From an uncultured Verrucomicrobiota bacterium (GTDB taxonomy: Bacteria > Verrucomicrobiota > Kiritimatiellia > RFP12 > UBA3636): a stretch of 56,505 bases of DNA. A program made the translations under genes and the position numbers. The notes under the pieces are model-generated. The model was given only the letters and a program-made list of their open reading frames with translations, was not told where the DNA came from and made no database searches. The stretch covers positions 1 through 56,505 of the forward strand of contig CASEAR010000088.1 in NCBI GenBank assembly GCA_949285835.1, read 5' to 3'. The first letter of the stretch is position 1, and every line of letters starts with the position of its first letter. This document shows positions 1-9,815 of this stretch, piece by piece.

Positions 1-153
1 GATATCCGAGAATGTCTGGTTGGCCATAGTTTTCATGCCCTTTCATGATAGAAAGAAAGTCCCCGTTCGGTGTCCTTGAATTTGACCAATGGGGTTTTTC
101 CATTTTTGGGCTTGGTGTCCATAACTATGAACAACTGCGCCAACTTTCAATGC

Positions 154-183
154 TTGACAATACGATCTTTTTTTTGGTAATCT
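154..183 (+). promoter_or_regulatory. Candidate promoter of tRNA-Gly
   Basis: A TTGACA box at 154-159 is followed after 18 bases by TAATCT at 178-183. The first base of the tRNA lies 21 bases further on. Spacing and boxes fit a sigma-70-type promoter. Nothing else recognisable lies in bases 1-204. Confidence 0.4.
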
Positions 184-204
184 TGCGTGAGTTGGTGCTT
201 TTGA

Positions 205-278
205 GCGGGCGTAATTCAATGGCAGAATAGGAGCTTCCCAAGCTTCTTACGTGGGTTCGATTCCCATCGCCCGCTCCA
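205..278 (+). tRNA. tRNA-Gly (anticodon CCC)
   Basis: A full cloverleaf can be drawn. The acceptor arm GCGGGCG (205-211) pairs perfectly with CGCCCGC (268-274). The anticodon stem is GGAGC/GCTTC around the loop TTCCCAA, giving anticodon CCC at 237-239. The T arm carries GGTTCGATTCC. The discriminator base is T and CCA is encoded at 276-278. A run of seven T follows almost at once and may end transcription. Confidence 0.93.
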
Positions 279-1048
279 TTTTTTTGCCATCATCATATCG
301 GCTGAATTTATCTGCAAACTGTTCCTCGTATATTCATGCGTAAAACGTGCTGGCGTCCGTATTGGATTCCAGACAGATCGCCGGTTGCGGGAAATATGCG
401 GGCGATTTGTTTCGAACAAAGTATTGATGCTAGCACCGGCATGCTGCTTCCGGCAAACACATCTTCAGGTCATGCAGAGCGTTCAGCCGAACCGTTCTCC
501 TACCAGTTGTACAGCCTTACGAAACAAAACCGCATTGACCTTTGTCCCCCCGGCTGCACGGCGCAGAGTCCGCATACCGAAAAGTGCCGAACGAAAAAGG
601 CGCCCAATGACGTAATAAAACGGCGCCCAAGACAGACGGCTCCGACGTTCCGCACAATTGCTCTGCCGGGCACTCGCAGACGAATCCTTCGCTCCCCTCT
701 GCAAATAGACACCTCAAATGCCGCCCTGCCACTCGTTAATATTTCTCTGCCCGAGAGTTTCTTTTCCACGCGTGTTTCTGCATCAAAATTCTGTATATCC
801 GAATTTGCCTGACGGCAGGCATACGGCAATATGCAAAGTTTGGATAAGCTGCAAAAATAAAAATGCTGAAACAGCCTTTGCCCAGCAGTCAACCGAAGTT
901 TTTGGAGAAATGAGGAAGCCGAATGCGGATTTTTAACCGATCCAGGAACATGTTCGGCAGGCAGCTCCTCCATATTATGCCGCCATTATAAATTTATTAT
1001 TGATGTTACTGCTGCGCCTGTAATATGATATGCGCATCGCTTTTCGTA
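279..1048. other. Intergenic stretch, no recognisable gene
   Basis: About 770 bases between the two tRNA genes. Open frames of up to about 157 codons exist on both strands (for example 336-812 and 500-973), but they overlap each other in antisense, have no ribosome binding site and give cysteine- and arginine-rich translations unlike any family I know. I see no gene here. Confidence 0.5.
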
Positions 1049-1125
1049 CGGAGCGTAGCGCAGTCTGGTAGCGCATCTGCTTTGGGAGCAGAGTGTCGTG
1101 GGTTCGAATCCCGCCGCTCCGACCA
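1049..1125 (+). tRNA. tRNA-Pro (anticodon UGG)
   Basis: The acceptor stem CGGAGCG (1049-1055) pairs with CGCTCCG (1115-1121). The anticodon stem TCTGC/GCAGA encloses TTTGGGA, so the anticodon is TGG (proline). The T loop GGTTCGAATCC is canonical, the discriminator is A and CCA is encoded at 1123-1125. A short GGGG/CCCC hairpin at 1140-1153 follows and may serve as a weak terminator. Confidence 0.95.
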
Positions 1126-1293
1126 ATCGAATTTGCAGTGGGGTCTGAGCCCCTTAATTTCTGGGTCGCCGTTTTTTACTCGTTTGCAGGCTGTTTCAGA
1201 AATGCACCGACTTGCGAACAGAGTCAGAATCGCCAAAAATTCGGAGAAATCCCGCAAAGGCAGACTCTTTGGATTCGCCCGATTCTCGATACG

Positions 1294-1990
1294 CTAAGTC
1301 GTTTGCATCTTATATTTGAAGAAATACATCTCTTCCTTCTTCGATGTCGTAAGGTAGTTCAGGATTCTGTGCAGCTGCTCGTTGTTGAAGAATTCGATGT
1401 ATTTTGAGATGCAAGTCTTAAGTTCGGCTTCAGAACGGTGAAGGTCTGTAAATTTCTTCTGTCTTTAACGACTTGGAGAATGCCTCTGATACCGAATTGT
1501 CGTATTGTGTGTGGCATTTCGAGAAGGATTACCCTAAGCAAAAAGACTTGAGCATAAGGTGCATTGTCCGTAAACGATATAGTTTCCGCCTCGGTCTGAA
1601 TGCAAGATCAGACCTTACCATGGATGTCTTAAGCCGTATGCCTGTCGGAACTTCATTTTGACAAGATGTGTATTGTTCGAGTGCGAGAACTTGCACCCGA
1701 TAATCTTTCGAGAGAACAAGCTCATAACTGCACATATGTATATTGTTACATTCTTGTAGTTGAACTATGTGACATCGCTGCCCTATATCTTATTGGGCGC
1801 TTCGGTGTTGAAGTTGCGAATCACACGTTTTCACACGTGTTTGCGCAGGTCCCTGTACATTGTTGCGTACGGATGTTGTAGATTTCCGTCTCCTGCATGA
1901 GTTCTTGCAACATTTCTTTTGACATCGGGAGGCCTTCTTTCCCCAGTTTCGCTGCAATCTTTGCTGCTCAGTAAATCTAACGGGCGGCAT
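1294..1990 (-). pseudogene. Decayed IS3-family transposase (orfB) remnant
   Basis: Read on the minus strand across three frames, the sequence spells the catalytic core of an IS3-type DDE transposase in order. A block around 1700-1800 reads 'NFNTEAPNKI(stop)GSDVT' and then 'LFSRKIIG' (first Asp). Next comes 'GLILHSDRGGNY' near 1600 (second Asp), then 'YDNSVSEAFSKSLKTEEIYR' near 1450-1490 (the Glu), and finally 'ISKYIEFFNNEQLHRILNYL' up to the stop at 1294. At least three in-frame stops and two or more frameshifts separate these blocks, so it cannot make an active enzyme. No orfA or terminal inverted repeat could be placed. The 5' limit near 1990 is approximate. Confidence 0.85.
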
Positions 1991-2337
1991 CATGAATCAC
2001 TGAAATCCGCTTTTTCGGCATCTCACTGCGCCCATGGTGTGAATCTGCATCCTTTTTTTTCTGCGCTTGATACAAACGCACACAGAATTCAAAGTCGGTT
2101 GTATCCGCAGACAAAATGTGCTAACTTCCATGGCAGCAAGGCTTTTGCCTTGTTCATGCAAACAAGATTCTTCGAGGAGTACTTACCGCTTTTTTGCCCT
2201 CAACCAATATTTCACGATTCGCCGATATTCTTCGGTCGTTCGGTGTGCCGGTAGTGCCGGGTTTTCTCGCATCTGAGGTGTCCTGTGCAGACATACGGAC
2301 GCCGTTGTGTTTCAGCGCAGTGAAAGAGGCTTTACAC
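1991..2337. other. Gap between IS remnant and acetyltransferase gene
   Basis: This stretch could contain the missing orfA or the end of the IS3 remnant, but I could not match any part to a transposase. A short minus-strand frame starting near 2267 (MRENPALPAHRTTEEYRRIV...) ends after about 30 codons and is unrecognised. No convincing promoter for the downstream gene was found. Confidence 0.4.
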
Positions 2338-3000
2338 ATGAGAGAAGAAGAAAAAATTTTCGCAGGAGTTCTGTTCTGTCCGGGAGATCCGGAACTCAAA
2401 GCCATAAAACTCAGAACTCACAAACTCAACATTGAATACAACCAGACACATGAGGACGAAACTGAGAAACGCCATGCAATACTGTCCAAAATAATAGGAT
2501 CATTCGGAGAACACTGTTTTATACAGGGACCGATAGCTTTTCACTACGGGAAACACACTAAAATCGGCAAAAATTTCTTTGCGAATTTTAATCTTACAAT
2601 TCAGGACGATGCCGAAGTAGTTATCGGCGACGACTGCAATTTCGGGCCGAATACCACCATCGTCACGCCAATTCATCCGATGCTTCCCGGTGAACGACGT
2701 GAGATGCTTACCGCCTCCGGAGAAAGAAAACACCTTTGCTACGCAAAACCTGTCAATATTGGCAGCAACTGCTGGTTTGGCGCTTCAGTTACAGTATGCC
2801 CGGGAGTAACAATCGGAGACAACTGCGTAATAGGAGCCGGAAGCGTCGTCACAAGGAACATCCCGTCAAATTCTTTTGCTGCGGGAGTACCGTGCAAAGT
2901 CATACGCACCATTACCGATGCAGACAGCATGGTACACAAGCCGGAAATTATCGCAGACAACCAAATAATTCCAGAACCCCTGCCAAGAGAAGAAGGATAG
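2338..3000 (+). CDS. Maltose O-acetyltransferase-like protein
   Basis: The predicted 220-residue protein belongs to the hexapeptide-repeat acyltransferase family (maltose/galactoside acetyltransferases, using acetyl-CoA on sugar hydroxyls). The N-terminus MREEEKIFAGVLFCPGDPEL matches the family's usual 'EKEKMLAGELY' opening. The middle and C-terminus show left-handed beta-helix repeats (IGKNFFANFNLTI, VIGDDCNFGPNTTI, IGDNCVIGAGSVVTRNIPSNSFAAGVPCKVIR). The catalytic His lies in 'VTPIHPM'. The ATG at 2338 is chosen because AAAGAGG sits at the right distance and the family begins there, although the frame is open further upstream. It stands alone beside decayed genes in an AT-richer segment, so recent acquisition is possible. 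The sugar acceptor cannot be told. Confidence 0.9.
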   Translation: MREEEKIFAGVLFCPGDPELKAIKLRTHKLNIEYNQTHEDETEKRHAILSKIIGSFGEHCFIQGPIAFHYGKHTKIGKNFFANFNLTIQDDAEVVIGDDCNFGPNTTIVTPIHPMLPGERREMLTASGERKHLCYAKPVNIGSNCWFGASVTVCPGVTIGDNCVIGAGSVVTRNIPSNSFAAGVPCKVIRTITDADSMVHKPEIIADNQIIPEPLPREEG

Positions 3001-3305
3001 TCCCGGCGTTGCGCCTCCGCAGCATATTCGTCCATGATTGCTCGATTCTTTCGACGCCCGGGGTATGCCGCTATGACGGCTAACATGCTGCGTGGCGCTG
3101 ATGCCAATTACTGCCGAAACATCACTGAAAAACGACAATCACACTATGAGCTCTTCAGCCTTCAGGAAAACAGCATTCGGAAGGAATGCGTCGGAGAACA
3201 CGGGGAACACGCTTCACCGCAAATCCCCTCCGGTTTCTTACGCACATAACTCCTCATTTTCCACTTTTTAAAACTGGAATATCCCTGTATACGGAGAGTA
3301 GTTCC
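3001..3305. other. Intergenic stretch, nothing recognised
   Basis: About 305 bases between the acetyltransferase and the MATE pseudogene. No hairpin followed by a T run and no convincing gene were seen. A GGAGAG ribosome-binding-like site at its end precedes the GTG of the MATE pseudogene. Confidence 0.4.
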
Positions 3306-4683
3306 GTGAGACTGATTACACACGACAAATGTTTTTACCATTCGCTTTTTTCTCTTGCAGCCCCAATCGTGCTGCAGAACCTTATTACGTTTCTGGTCGG
3401 CTTTGCCGACAACCTTATGGTCGGAGTCCTCGGGGACACCGCAGTCTCCGGAGTCTTCATGGGTTCTCAAATGTAGATATTCCTGCAAATGCTTTCCGGC
3501 GGCATTGAAGGAGCAATTCTGGTTCTTGCCGCGCAGTACTGGGGGAAAGGAGATTTGGAAAGACTGCGGAAAATTATTTCCATGGGCCTGCACCTTTCCA
3601 TTATTTTCGGATTGGCTACGGCATTGATATGCTTTATCTTTCCTGAACATATCATCCGGCTTTTCTCCACAAACGAAAAGGTAGCGGAATCTGGAGCTGA
3701 GTACCTTAAAATCGTATGCCTGTCCTATGTATTTTTCTGCACCACACAGACTTTGATTGCTGCCATGCGCAGCGTGGAAACCGCCGGAATCGGAATGGTT
3801 GTTTCCCTCATATCACTGTTTGCCAATATTATTTACTCTAAACTACGTCCTGATTTTTGGGAATTTCGGCTTTCCTGCTCTTGGTGTGAAAGGCGCAGCA
3901 ATCGCAACCACCGTTTCAAGAATCATAGAGACCGCGGTCATTGCGGCATATGTTTTCAAAGTGGACAGGAAACTCCGGTTTACGTGCCATGGCATATTTT
4001 CATACGAGCGCGAACTTTTAGGCGATCTTCTCAGAAATGGACTTCCGATCATAGGAGGCAATATTGTCTGGAGCGTAAACCTTATGGCCAGTACTGCAAT
4101 TCTCGGAAGATTTTCAGAGAGTGTCACAACCGCCGTCAGCATTGCAAATACATTAAATTCTCTGGCTTTTGTTACCATTAACAGATTGTCCGCGGCCGTC
4201 GGCATAATCACGGGAAGAACCGTGGGATCCGGTATGAAGGGAAAAATGAAAGAATACGCCCGCACTGTACAGATACTGTTTCTGCTTGTCGGCATTTTAA
4301 GCGGAACGGCCATGTACGTGCTCAGCGGTCATTTCATCTGCCTTTACAAAAACATCAGCGTGAACGCCGCAGCATACAGCGGACAATTTATAACGGTTCT
4401 GTCTGTTACAATGATTGGCACATGTTATCAGGCAGCATGTCTGGGCGGATTGGTAAAAGCAGGCGGAGATGTAAGCTTTGTTTTTAAAAACGATACCATA
4501 TTCGTTTTCTTTGTCGTGCTGCCATCAGCCATTGCCGCAGCATCCATGGGCGCCCAGGCTTGGGTGGTTTTCGCATGCTTGAAATGCGACCAGATTTTGA
4601 AGTGCTTTGTTGCCATCGTAAAAATCAACCGGTTCAACTGGATAAAAAAACTGACTCGGGATGATGCCCCGCAGTTTACCTGA
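3306..4683 (+). pseudogene. MATE-family efflux transporter, broken by a stop and a frameshift
   Basis: The combined reading gives a near full-length (about 455 residue) MATE drug/sodium antiporter. It has 'SLAAPIVLQNLITFLVGFAD', 'NLMVGVLGDTAVSGV', 'GGIEGAILVLAAQYWGKGD', 'MRSVETAGIGM' and, after a frame change, 'LNYVLIFGNFGFPALGVKGAA'. A TAG at 3474-3476 interrupts '...MGSQM', where relatives usually have Gln, so a single C-to-T change explains it. A one-base shift near 3825-3840 then moves the frame before 'LNYVLIFG'. The start is GTG at 3306 behind GGAGAG. Two independent lesions make a functional protein very unlikely. The translation resembles Firmicutes-type MATE proteins; I infer transfer followed by decay. 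Confidence 0.9.
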
Positions 4684-5211
4684 ATACCGGACAGCATGAA
4701 CGAAGTGTAATCCAGCGCACAAATCAACGCTGCAAAAACAACACACTAAAAGTGCCTTTTCCCCCAACGGATGCGGCGCTTCCGGACCACTTAATATTGA
4801 ACTGAGAAAACAACAAATACATTGCCTTGCAAGACAATAAATAAATTCCATTCAGCGATACGCCAACCAATGTCCCGCTGACAAATGGCTTTACGAAAAA
4901 GTTCCTTATAATAAATGTCTATTTAAAATTTAAGTGCTGCTGCAAACTGCCGTTTTGCATCCAGCCATCCAGTTTTCCAAGCAGCCCATCTGACACAAAA
5001 AAAATTGAAGCGAAAAACATGCACAAAAAGCCCATGCTCATTCGAACAAAACAGTCATGCAAGTTTTCCTTATCCACGCATCCGGCGTGTACAATGCGAA
5101 ACCCACGCGGAATGCGGCTTCCCTGATATGTTGCGTGGATTCAGCCGGTACGCAGCGTTTCCCGCTGAGGAAACATCAGTAGCAAAAGCAACATTGGCAC
5201 ACTTGTCCGCC
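4684..5211. other. Intergenic stretch with a possible decayed membrane-protein frame
   Basis: No intact gene. On the minus strand an AT-rich, hydrophobic frame runs from an ATG at 5041 (MSMGFLCMFFASIFFVSDG...) to a TGA at 4724-4726. It is interrupted by a single amber at 4919-4921 and has about 105 codons in total. It is not recognisable and may be chance in AT-rich DNA, or the relic of a small membrane protein. No U-rich terminator was found for the genes on either side. Confidence 0.3.
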
Positions 5212-6918
5212 TTAGCATCTCCGCAAGAATGGCTTCCCCGACTTAACCGCATCTTCATATTTCATCGGGAAGGCTCCCTGTGCAGCAGAAATTCCGTATT
5301 CCGGCCACTCACATTCCACACGAACGCCATCCCTGCGGCAGTCCATGACAGTCCGAATATTTTCCTCGCGTCTCTTTCCTCCGCGAACAAGTACCGCACC
5401 GGCGAATGCCCATGTCTCCCCGAGTGCAGAAAGGTCGAACGCCGCATTGTCTCCATCATAAAAAACTACGTCTGCGAAGACAGCGTTCTCTTTCCTTCCG
5501 CACTGCCATCTCACATTCGCACCATTAAACGCTCCGCCGGCAAAATGCACAACGACATCCCGCTTCCCTGAAGAGAGCACCGCTGAGTTTTCGGAAGACA
5601 CAGCCAACTCTGCATCCGGAGAACACAGCTCAATACGCAGCCTGAGGTCGGACATATGAAACAGCCCGTCCGCCGGGTGATCAAGGTGATTGTGAAAATC
5701 TCCCCTGTCGGTGAGAAGCATAAGTCCAGAAACAAATGCGTTCGCGTTCTGCACGGTGTGAAGAAGTCCGGAAGCAAAGTCCTTTCCATCTCGAAGAAGC
5801 CTTACACGCATCACAGCGATTCCGCCGTCAGCCTTCCAATACGCTATGACTGGATGGCGCTGTACCCACGTATTCTCGTGATTCACCGTTCCAAGCACCA
5901 TATCGCCGTCAAACCAGGTGGTGCCCCAAACCTCGCTCTCCGCACAGCCTGCCTCTGCAAACCTGCGCACCACAGCGCCTTCCGGCGCCGCATCCGGACT
6001 GAAGGACTTCCTTGCGCGTTCCGGACACGCAAGAGGTTTGCTGGCAACCATCTCCGAAGCCTTTTCAGGCGTGATTCCGCCTACCGTGTATCCGGTGGCA
6101 CAGGCAAGCAGAGCAGCCATGCCAGGGGTCAGCAAATCGGAGTAAGCACGGCAATGCGGTCCGGCCCATTGCCCGGTGGCTGGATGATAATGCTCCGCAA
6201 TTCCCTGCCAAACAAAGTCAAAAATATCTCTCCCGGTCTTCACCAGAGTCTCGTCTTTTCCAAGTCTGATCAATCTGCTTATTTCAGAGATTATCACCAT
6301 ATTGTAAGTCGGACTGTTATACTCTTCCACACCCCCGACGCGGACAGCCCTTTCCAGAAACACCGATAACCGCCTTTTTCCGTACTCAAGCAGCAGTCCA
6401 TCGTCAAGCGTTTCACCTGCCAGTCCGCATACTACGCCGCCCAGCACCGCGATATTTGAGTAATCCGGACCTACATTGCGCCTGAAGATTGAATACGCGG
6501 CGCGGCGAACAGCCGTCCGCACGCGCGCCCGCAGACCGTCCGGCAGAAGATTCCCGAAAGAAATCAATGCATCCAGCAGGGACGCACCGCAAAAATCCGC
6601 CCAATTCCAGTCCGGAGGATTCATCTGGTCCAGACTTTCTTCCAGATGCCATGGCCAGATGCCGAATCTGGAGTCATAAGGATCGGTGCACTGCAAACTG
6701 AGGACCGCGTCAATAACATCCGCCGCCCGTTTCACAGAACTGTCAGATCCTTCGCACAGAAGCATGAGCGCGTAATTCAATGACGGACGCGTCCCGTGCG
6801 AAAACTCAGCCCTCAGATGCGAGTGATATCCCACATCGTTTACGGGCGTTTTCAACATGTGGACGCTTTCATCATACTTATCGTTAAGTCTTTCAAGTTC
6901 TTTTACCAGTGCATCCAT
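5212..6918 (-). CDS. Toroid plus beta-sandwich protein, putative polysaccharide lyase/hydrolase
   Basis: A 568-residue protein without a signal peptide, so probably cytoplasmic. The first 300 residues look like an alpha/alpha toroid with conserved-looking aromatic and acidic motifs (WPWHLEESLDQMNPPDWNW, EEYNSPTYN, GQWAGPHCRAYSD). The C-terminal half is beta-rich. This layout is that of heparinase II/III-like and related lyases, but I cannot assign a family or catalytic residues with certainty. The ATG at 6918 is preferred over an upstream one because GGGAGGTGTGGGG lies directly before it. It is the last gene of the long minus-strand run, 27 bases after the GH29 gene, which suggests joint work on a fucosylated or uronic-acid-containing glycan. 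A non-catalytic role remains possible. Confidence 0.6.
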   Translation of the reverse strand: MDALVKELERLNDKYDESVHMLKTPVNDVGYHSHLRAEFSHGTRPSLNYALMLLCEGSDSSVKRAADVIDAVLSLQCTDPYDSRFGIWPWHLEESLDQMNPPDWNWADFCGASLLDALISFGNLLPDGLRARVRTAVRRAAYSIFRRNVGPDYSNIAVLGGVVCGLAGETLDDGLLLEYGKRRLSVFLERAVRVGGVEEYNSPTYNMVIISEISRLIRLGKDETLVKTGRDIFDFVWQGIAEHYHPATGQWAGPHCRAYSDLLTPGMAALLACATGYTVGGITPEKASEMVASKPLACPERARKSFSPDAAPEGAVVRRFAEAGCAESEVWGTTWFDGDMVLGTVNHENTWVQRHPVIAYWKADGGIAVMRVRLLRDGKDFASGLLHTVQNANAFVSGLMLLTDRGDFHNHLDHPADGLFHMSDLRLRIELCSPDAELAVSSENSAVLSSGKRDVVVHFAGGAFNGANVRWQCGRKENAVFADVVFYDGDNAAFDLSALGETWAFAGAVLVRGGKRREENIRTVMDCRRDGVRVECEWPEYGISAAQGAFPMKYEDAVKSGKPFLRRC

Positions 6919-6945
6919 CCCCACACCTCCCAACTTATTGCACAA

Positions 6946-8220
6946 TCATACTTTAAGTGTAATGCGCATAACGTCCCCGCGCTTTACGCCTCTGGTGCGT
7001 ATGCGCTGCTCATGCTCATCAAGCAGTTCAAAACCCCAATCGTCTATGAGCTCAAATTTTTCACCTGTCCTCAGCAGCTCCACTGCAGAAATCTTCCCCT
7101 TCAGGCCGGGAACAATCAAATCTCCAACCGGCGGCGTGAGAAAATGACAGAAAATATTCCTGCCGGACGCTGTGTAACAGCAGCCGAACGGCGGAGTATA
7201 CGGGCATGCGCCGCATCCCACGACAGATTCCCTGCCGCTCTTCATCCACTCCCCGATGTCATTCATCAGAGAAATGGCTTGTTCCGGAAATTGTCCGGAA
7301 GCATCCGGCCCGACATTCAGCAAAAGGTTCCCGTTCCGCGATACGCACCCGGCCAAAGCGGCTGTCACCGTATGCACGTCTTTGTAGCCGGAATCGGATG
7401 CGCAGTATCCCCAGTGATCGTTCATCGTGGCGCACGTTTCCCAGACGGACTCTCTTCCTTTCACGGTGAACGTCGCATTTGGAATGCAGATTTCCGGCGT
7501 ATAATAGTCGAAATCCAAGGTATTTTCCTTGTAAAACGACAGCCGGTCGTTGACGATTATTTCCGGCTGGAGCGAATACACCATGTCCAACAGACGCTCT
7601 CTGCCGAAATAATCCATGTCAGCCTTGTACTTGCTGGTATAGTCGAAAAACATGAGATCAATCTTCCCGTAGGCAGTAAGGAGATGTCTCACGTTGCCGT
7701 ACAGAAAATCAAGGAAATCCCGGTACTGCTCCGGCGAAGGCTCGTGAAGCACGCCGCCGCGCATATACTCCGGACTTTCACGATCCGCATATCCCGGGTG
7801 TGTCCAGTCCGGAAGAGAATGGTAAAAACCCACCTTGAGTCCGGCTTTGCGGAACGATTCCGCAACCATGGCTGTGACATCTTTGCCGAACGGGGTATTA
7901 GTTACCTTGTAGTCCGTAAGCGGGCTGTCGAACATGCAGAATCCGTCATGGTGTTTTGTCGTGAAGACCACATACCCCATGCCGCAGGCGGCTGCTGTCT
8001 GCGCCCATAGATCCGGATTGAACGACTCCGGATTGAAGCGTTCCGCGAGTTTCTCATACTCACCGGGATTCCACTCATCCGAAGCCAGGGTCCATTCTCC
8101 CCTTGCTGGAAGCGCATACAGACCCCAGTGTACAAAGAGACCGAATCTAGCCCTTGAAAACCAGTCTGTGCGTTTTCCCGTCATATCACAATACGCCGGC
8201 CCGGCTTCTTCCGCGATCAC
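6946..8220 (-). CDS. Alpha-L-fucosidase, GH29
   Basis: A 424-residue GH29 enzyme that releases terminal L-fucose from glycans by a retaining mechanism. Family signs are 'WFSRARFGLFVHWGLYALPARGEW', 'TTKHHDGFCMFDSPLTDYKV' and 'FYHSLPDW'. 'GKIDLMFFDYTS' supplies the Asp that corresponds to the GH29 nucleophile. Most GH29 enzymes begin just before the barrel, as here. There is no signal peptide, so it should act in the cytoplasm on imported oligosaccharides. The GTG start at 8220 overlaps the TGA of nadB in GTGA, suggesting translational coupling. An ATG 12 codons later has no better ribosome binding site. The lyase-like gene follows after 27 bases. Confidence 0.9.
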   Translation of the reverse strand: MIAEEAGPAYCDMTGKRTDWFSRARFGLFVHWGLYALPARGEWTLASDEWNPGEYEKLAERFNPESFNPDLWAQTAAACGMGYVVFTTKHHDGFCMFDSPLTDYKVTNTPFGKDVTAMVAESFRKAGLKVGFYHSLPDWTHPGYADRESPEYMRGGVLHEPSPEQYRDFLDFLYGNVRHLLTAYGKIDLMFFDYTSKYKADMDYFGRERLLDMVYSLQPEIIVNDRLSFYKENTLDFDYYTPEICIPNATFTVKGRESVWETCATMNDHWGYCASDSGYKDVHTVTAALAGCVSRNGNLLLNVGPDASGQFPEQAISLMNDIGEWMKSGRESVVGCGACPYTPPFGCCYTASGRNIFCHFLTPPVGDLIVPGLKGKISAVELLRTGEKFELIDDWGFELLDEHEQRIRTRGVKRGDVMRITLKV

Positions 8221-9815
8221 AAATCATCGCCCGACGTACGCCGCAGAACTGTGTCTTCCGCCACAAGTTTCGTTTCTGGATAATCGAGGGTATAGTGCAG
8301 TCCGCGGCTTTCCTTGCGGTGCATGGCGGATTTTATGATAAGCCAGGCGACATCCGCGATATTGCGAAGTTCAAGCGTATCGCGCGTCACAAAATAGTCG
8401 AAATAATACTGCCTTATCTCACGCCGTATATTCGTAATGCGCGTGAGCGCCCGCTCCAGACGCTTGTCTGTGCGCACAATACCCACGTAGTCCCACATGC
8501 ACGTGCGCACTTCCTCCCAGTTGTGCGCCACCACCACTCTTTCGTCGCTTGGCACGGCCTCACCGTAAACCCACGGAGGAATAACAATGTCTGAAATGTC
8601 AGCCTTGCGCGGATTGGCCACAATCCACTGCGCGGCCCGGTAGGCGCAGACGATCGCTTCAAGCAGTGAGTTGCTTGCCAGCCTGTTGGCTCCATGCAGG
8701 CCTGTACTGGCCGTCTCGCCCACTGCCAGAAGTCCCTTGATATTGGTGCGCCCGTCAACTGTGGTCTTGATTCCGCCGCAGCAGTAGTGCGCCGCGGGAA
8801 CGACCGGAATAAGATCTTTGGACATATCAATGCCGAACTGGAGGCACTTCTCGAAAATATTCGGGAACCGTTTCGTCAGGAAATCGCGGCCTTTGTGTCT
8901 TATGTCCAGATAGACGCATTCGATACCGCGCGACTTCATCTCGTGATCTATTGCACGCGCCACAATATCGCGCGGCGCCAGAGCGCCGCGTTTATCGTAC
9001 CTCGCCATGAACGGGACTCCGTCCGCATCCACTAGCTCCGCACCCTCTCCGCGCACCGCTTCGCTTATAAGGAAACTCTTCGCCTCCGGATGATACAGGC
9101 AGGTCGGATGGAACTGGATGAACTCCATGTTGCGGATTTCCGCGCCGGCACGCCATGCGATTGCTATCCCGCCCGCCGTGGCCACGTCCGGATTCGTCGT
9201 GTAAAGATACACCTTGCCTGCGCCGCCGGTCGCAAGCACCGTATACGTGGCGCGCACAGCAAATATTTCTCCGGTCACAGTATCCAGAAGATACGCGCCT
9301 ACACACTCCGGCCCGAAACTGAAATTCCGTGTCACTAGGTCGATCGCCATCGTGTTTTCCAGAATTTTTATATTCGGATTGCTCTCCACATTCTTAAGCA
9401 GGGTCTCTTCCACATGCCTGCCCGTTATGTCGCCCGCATGAAGAATCCGACGTTTGGAATGCCCTCCCTCGCGCCCGAGATCCGGCTCTCCGGAGGATTT
9501 GTCGCGCTCCGTGAAATGCATGCCTATGCTTCTGAGCTCATCCATGCGCGCCGGACCGTCGGCCACGATTTTGCGCACCACATCCTCATCGCATAAACCA
9601 GCCCCGGCATCGAGGGTATCAGCCACATGCATTTCAAAAGTGTCGTCTTCAAGCGTCACACAGGCTATGCCGCCCTGGGCATAATTGGTGTTGCTCTCCT
9701 GCCTCTCCTTTTTGGTCACCACAAGAACGTGCCCGTGCTCAGACAGATGCCTTGCAGTGGAAAGGCCCGCCATTCCGCTGCCGACAACAAGATAGTCATA
9801 ATTAAGCACTCTCAT
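8217..9815 (-). CDS. nadB: L-aspartate oxidase
   Basis: 532 residues, the usual NadB length. It oxidises L-aspartate to iminoaspartate with FAD, the first step of de novo NAD synthesis; under anaerobic conditions fumarate can be the electron acceptor. The FAD-binding motif GSGMAG is at residues 12-17, followed by 'SNTNYAQGGIACV', 'FIQFHPTCLY', 'YCCGGIKTTVDGRTNIKGLLAVGE' and the C-terminal 'KESRGLHYTLDYPE'. It starts at 9815 inside the stop of the HNH gene (ATGA) and ends inside the start of the fucosidase. No nadA or nadC is present in the window. Finding it coupled between an HNH protein and a fucosidase is unusual and suggests operon merging rather than a shared pathway. Confidence 0.96.
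   Translation of the reverse strand: MRVLNYDYLVVGSGMAGLSTARHLSEHGHVLVVTKKERQESNTNYAQGGIACVTLEDDTFEMHVADTLDAGAGLCDEDVVRKIVADGPARMDELRSIGMHFTERDKSSGEPDLGREGGHSKRRILHAGDITGRHVEETLLKNVESNPNIKILENTMAIDLVTRNFSFGPECVGAYLLDTVTGEIFAVRATYTVLATGGAGKVYLYTTNPDVATAGGIAIAWRAGAEIRNMEFIQFHPTCLYHPEAKSFLISEAVRGEGAELVDADGVPFMARYDKRGALAPRDIVARAIDHEMKSRGIECVYLDIRHKGRDFLTKRFPNIFEKCLQFGIDMSKDLIPVVPAAHYCCGGIKTTVDGRTNIKGLLAVGETASTGLHGANRLASNSLLEAIVCAYRAAQWIVANPRKADISDIVIPPWVYGEAVPSDERVVVAHNWEEVRTCMWDYVGIVRTDKRLERALTRITNIRREIRQYYFDYFVTRDTLELRNIADVAWLIIKSAMHRKESRGLHYTLDYPETKLVAEDTVLRRTSGDDL

Noticed and set aside
336..973. Overlapping open frames of up to 158 codons on both strands between the tRNA genes
   Set aside because: No ribosome binding sites, no recognisable motifs, unusual composition and mutual antisense overlap.
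3474..3476. Read-through of the TAG in the MATE gene
   Set aside because: A second, independent frameshift near 3830 also breaks the gene, so ordinary decay explains both.
6796..8010. 404-codon plus-strand frame
   Set aside because: Antisense shadow of the well-supported GH29 and lyase-like genes.
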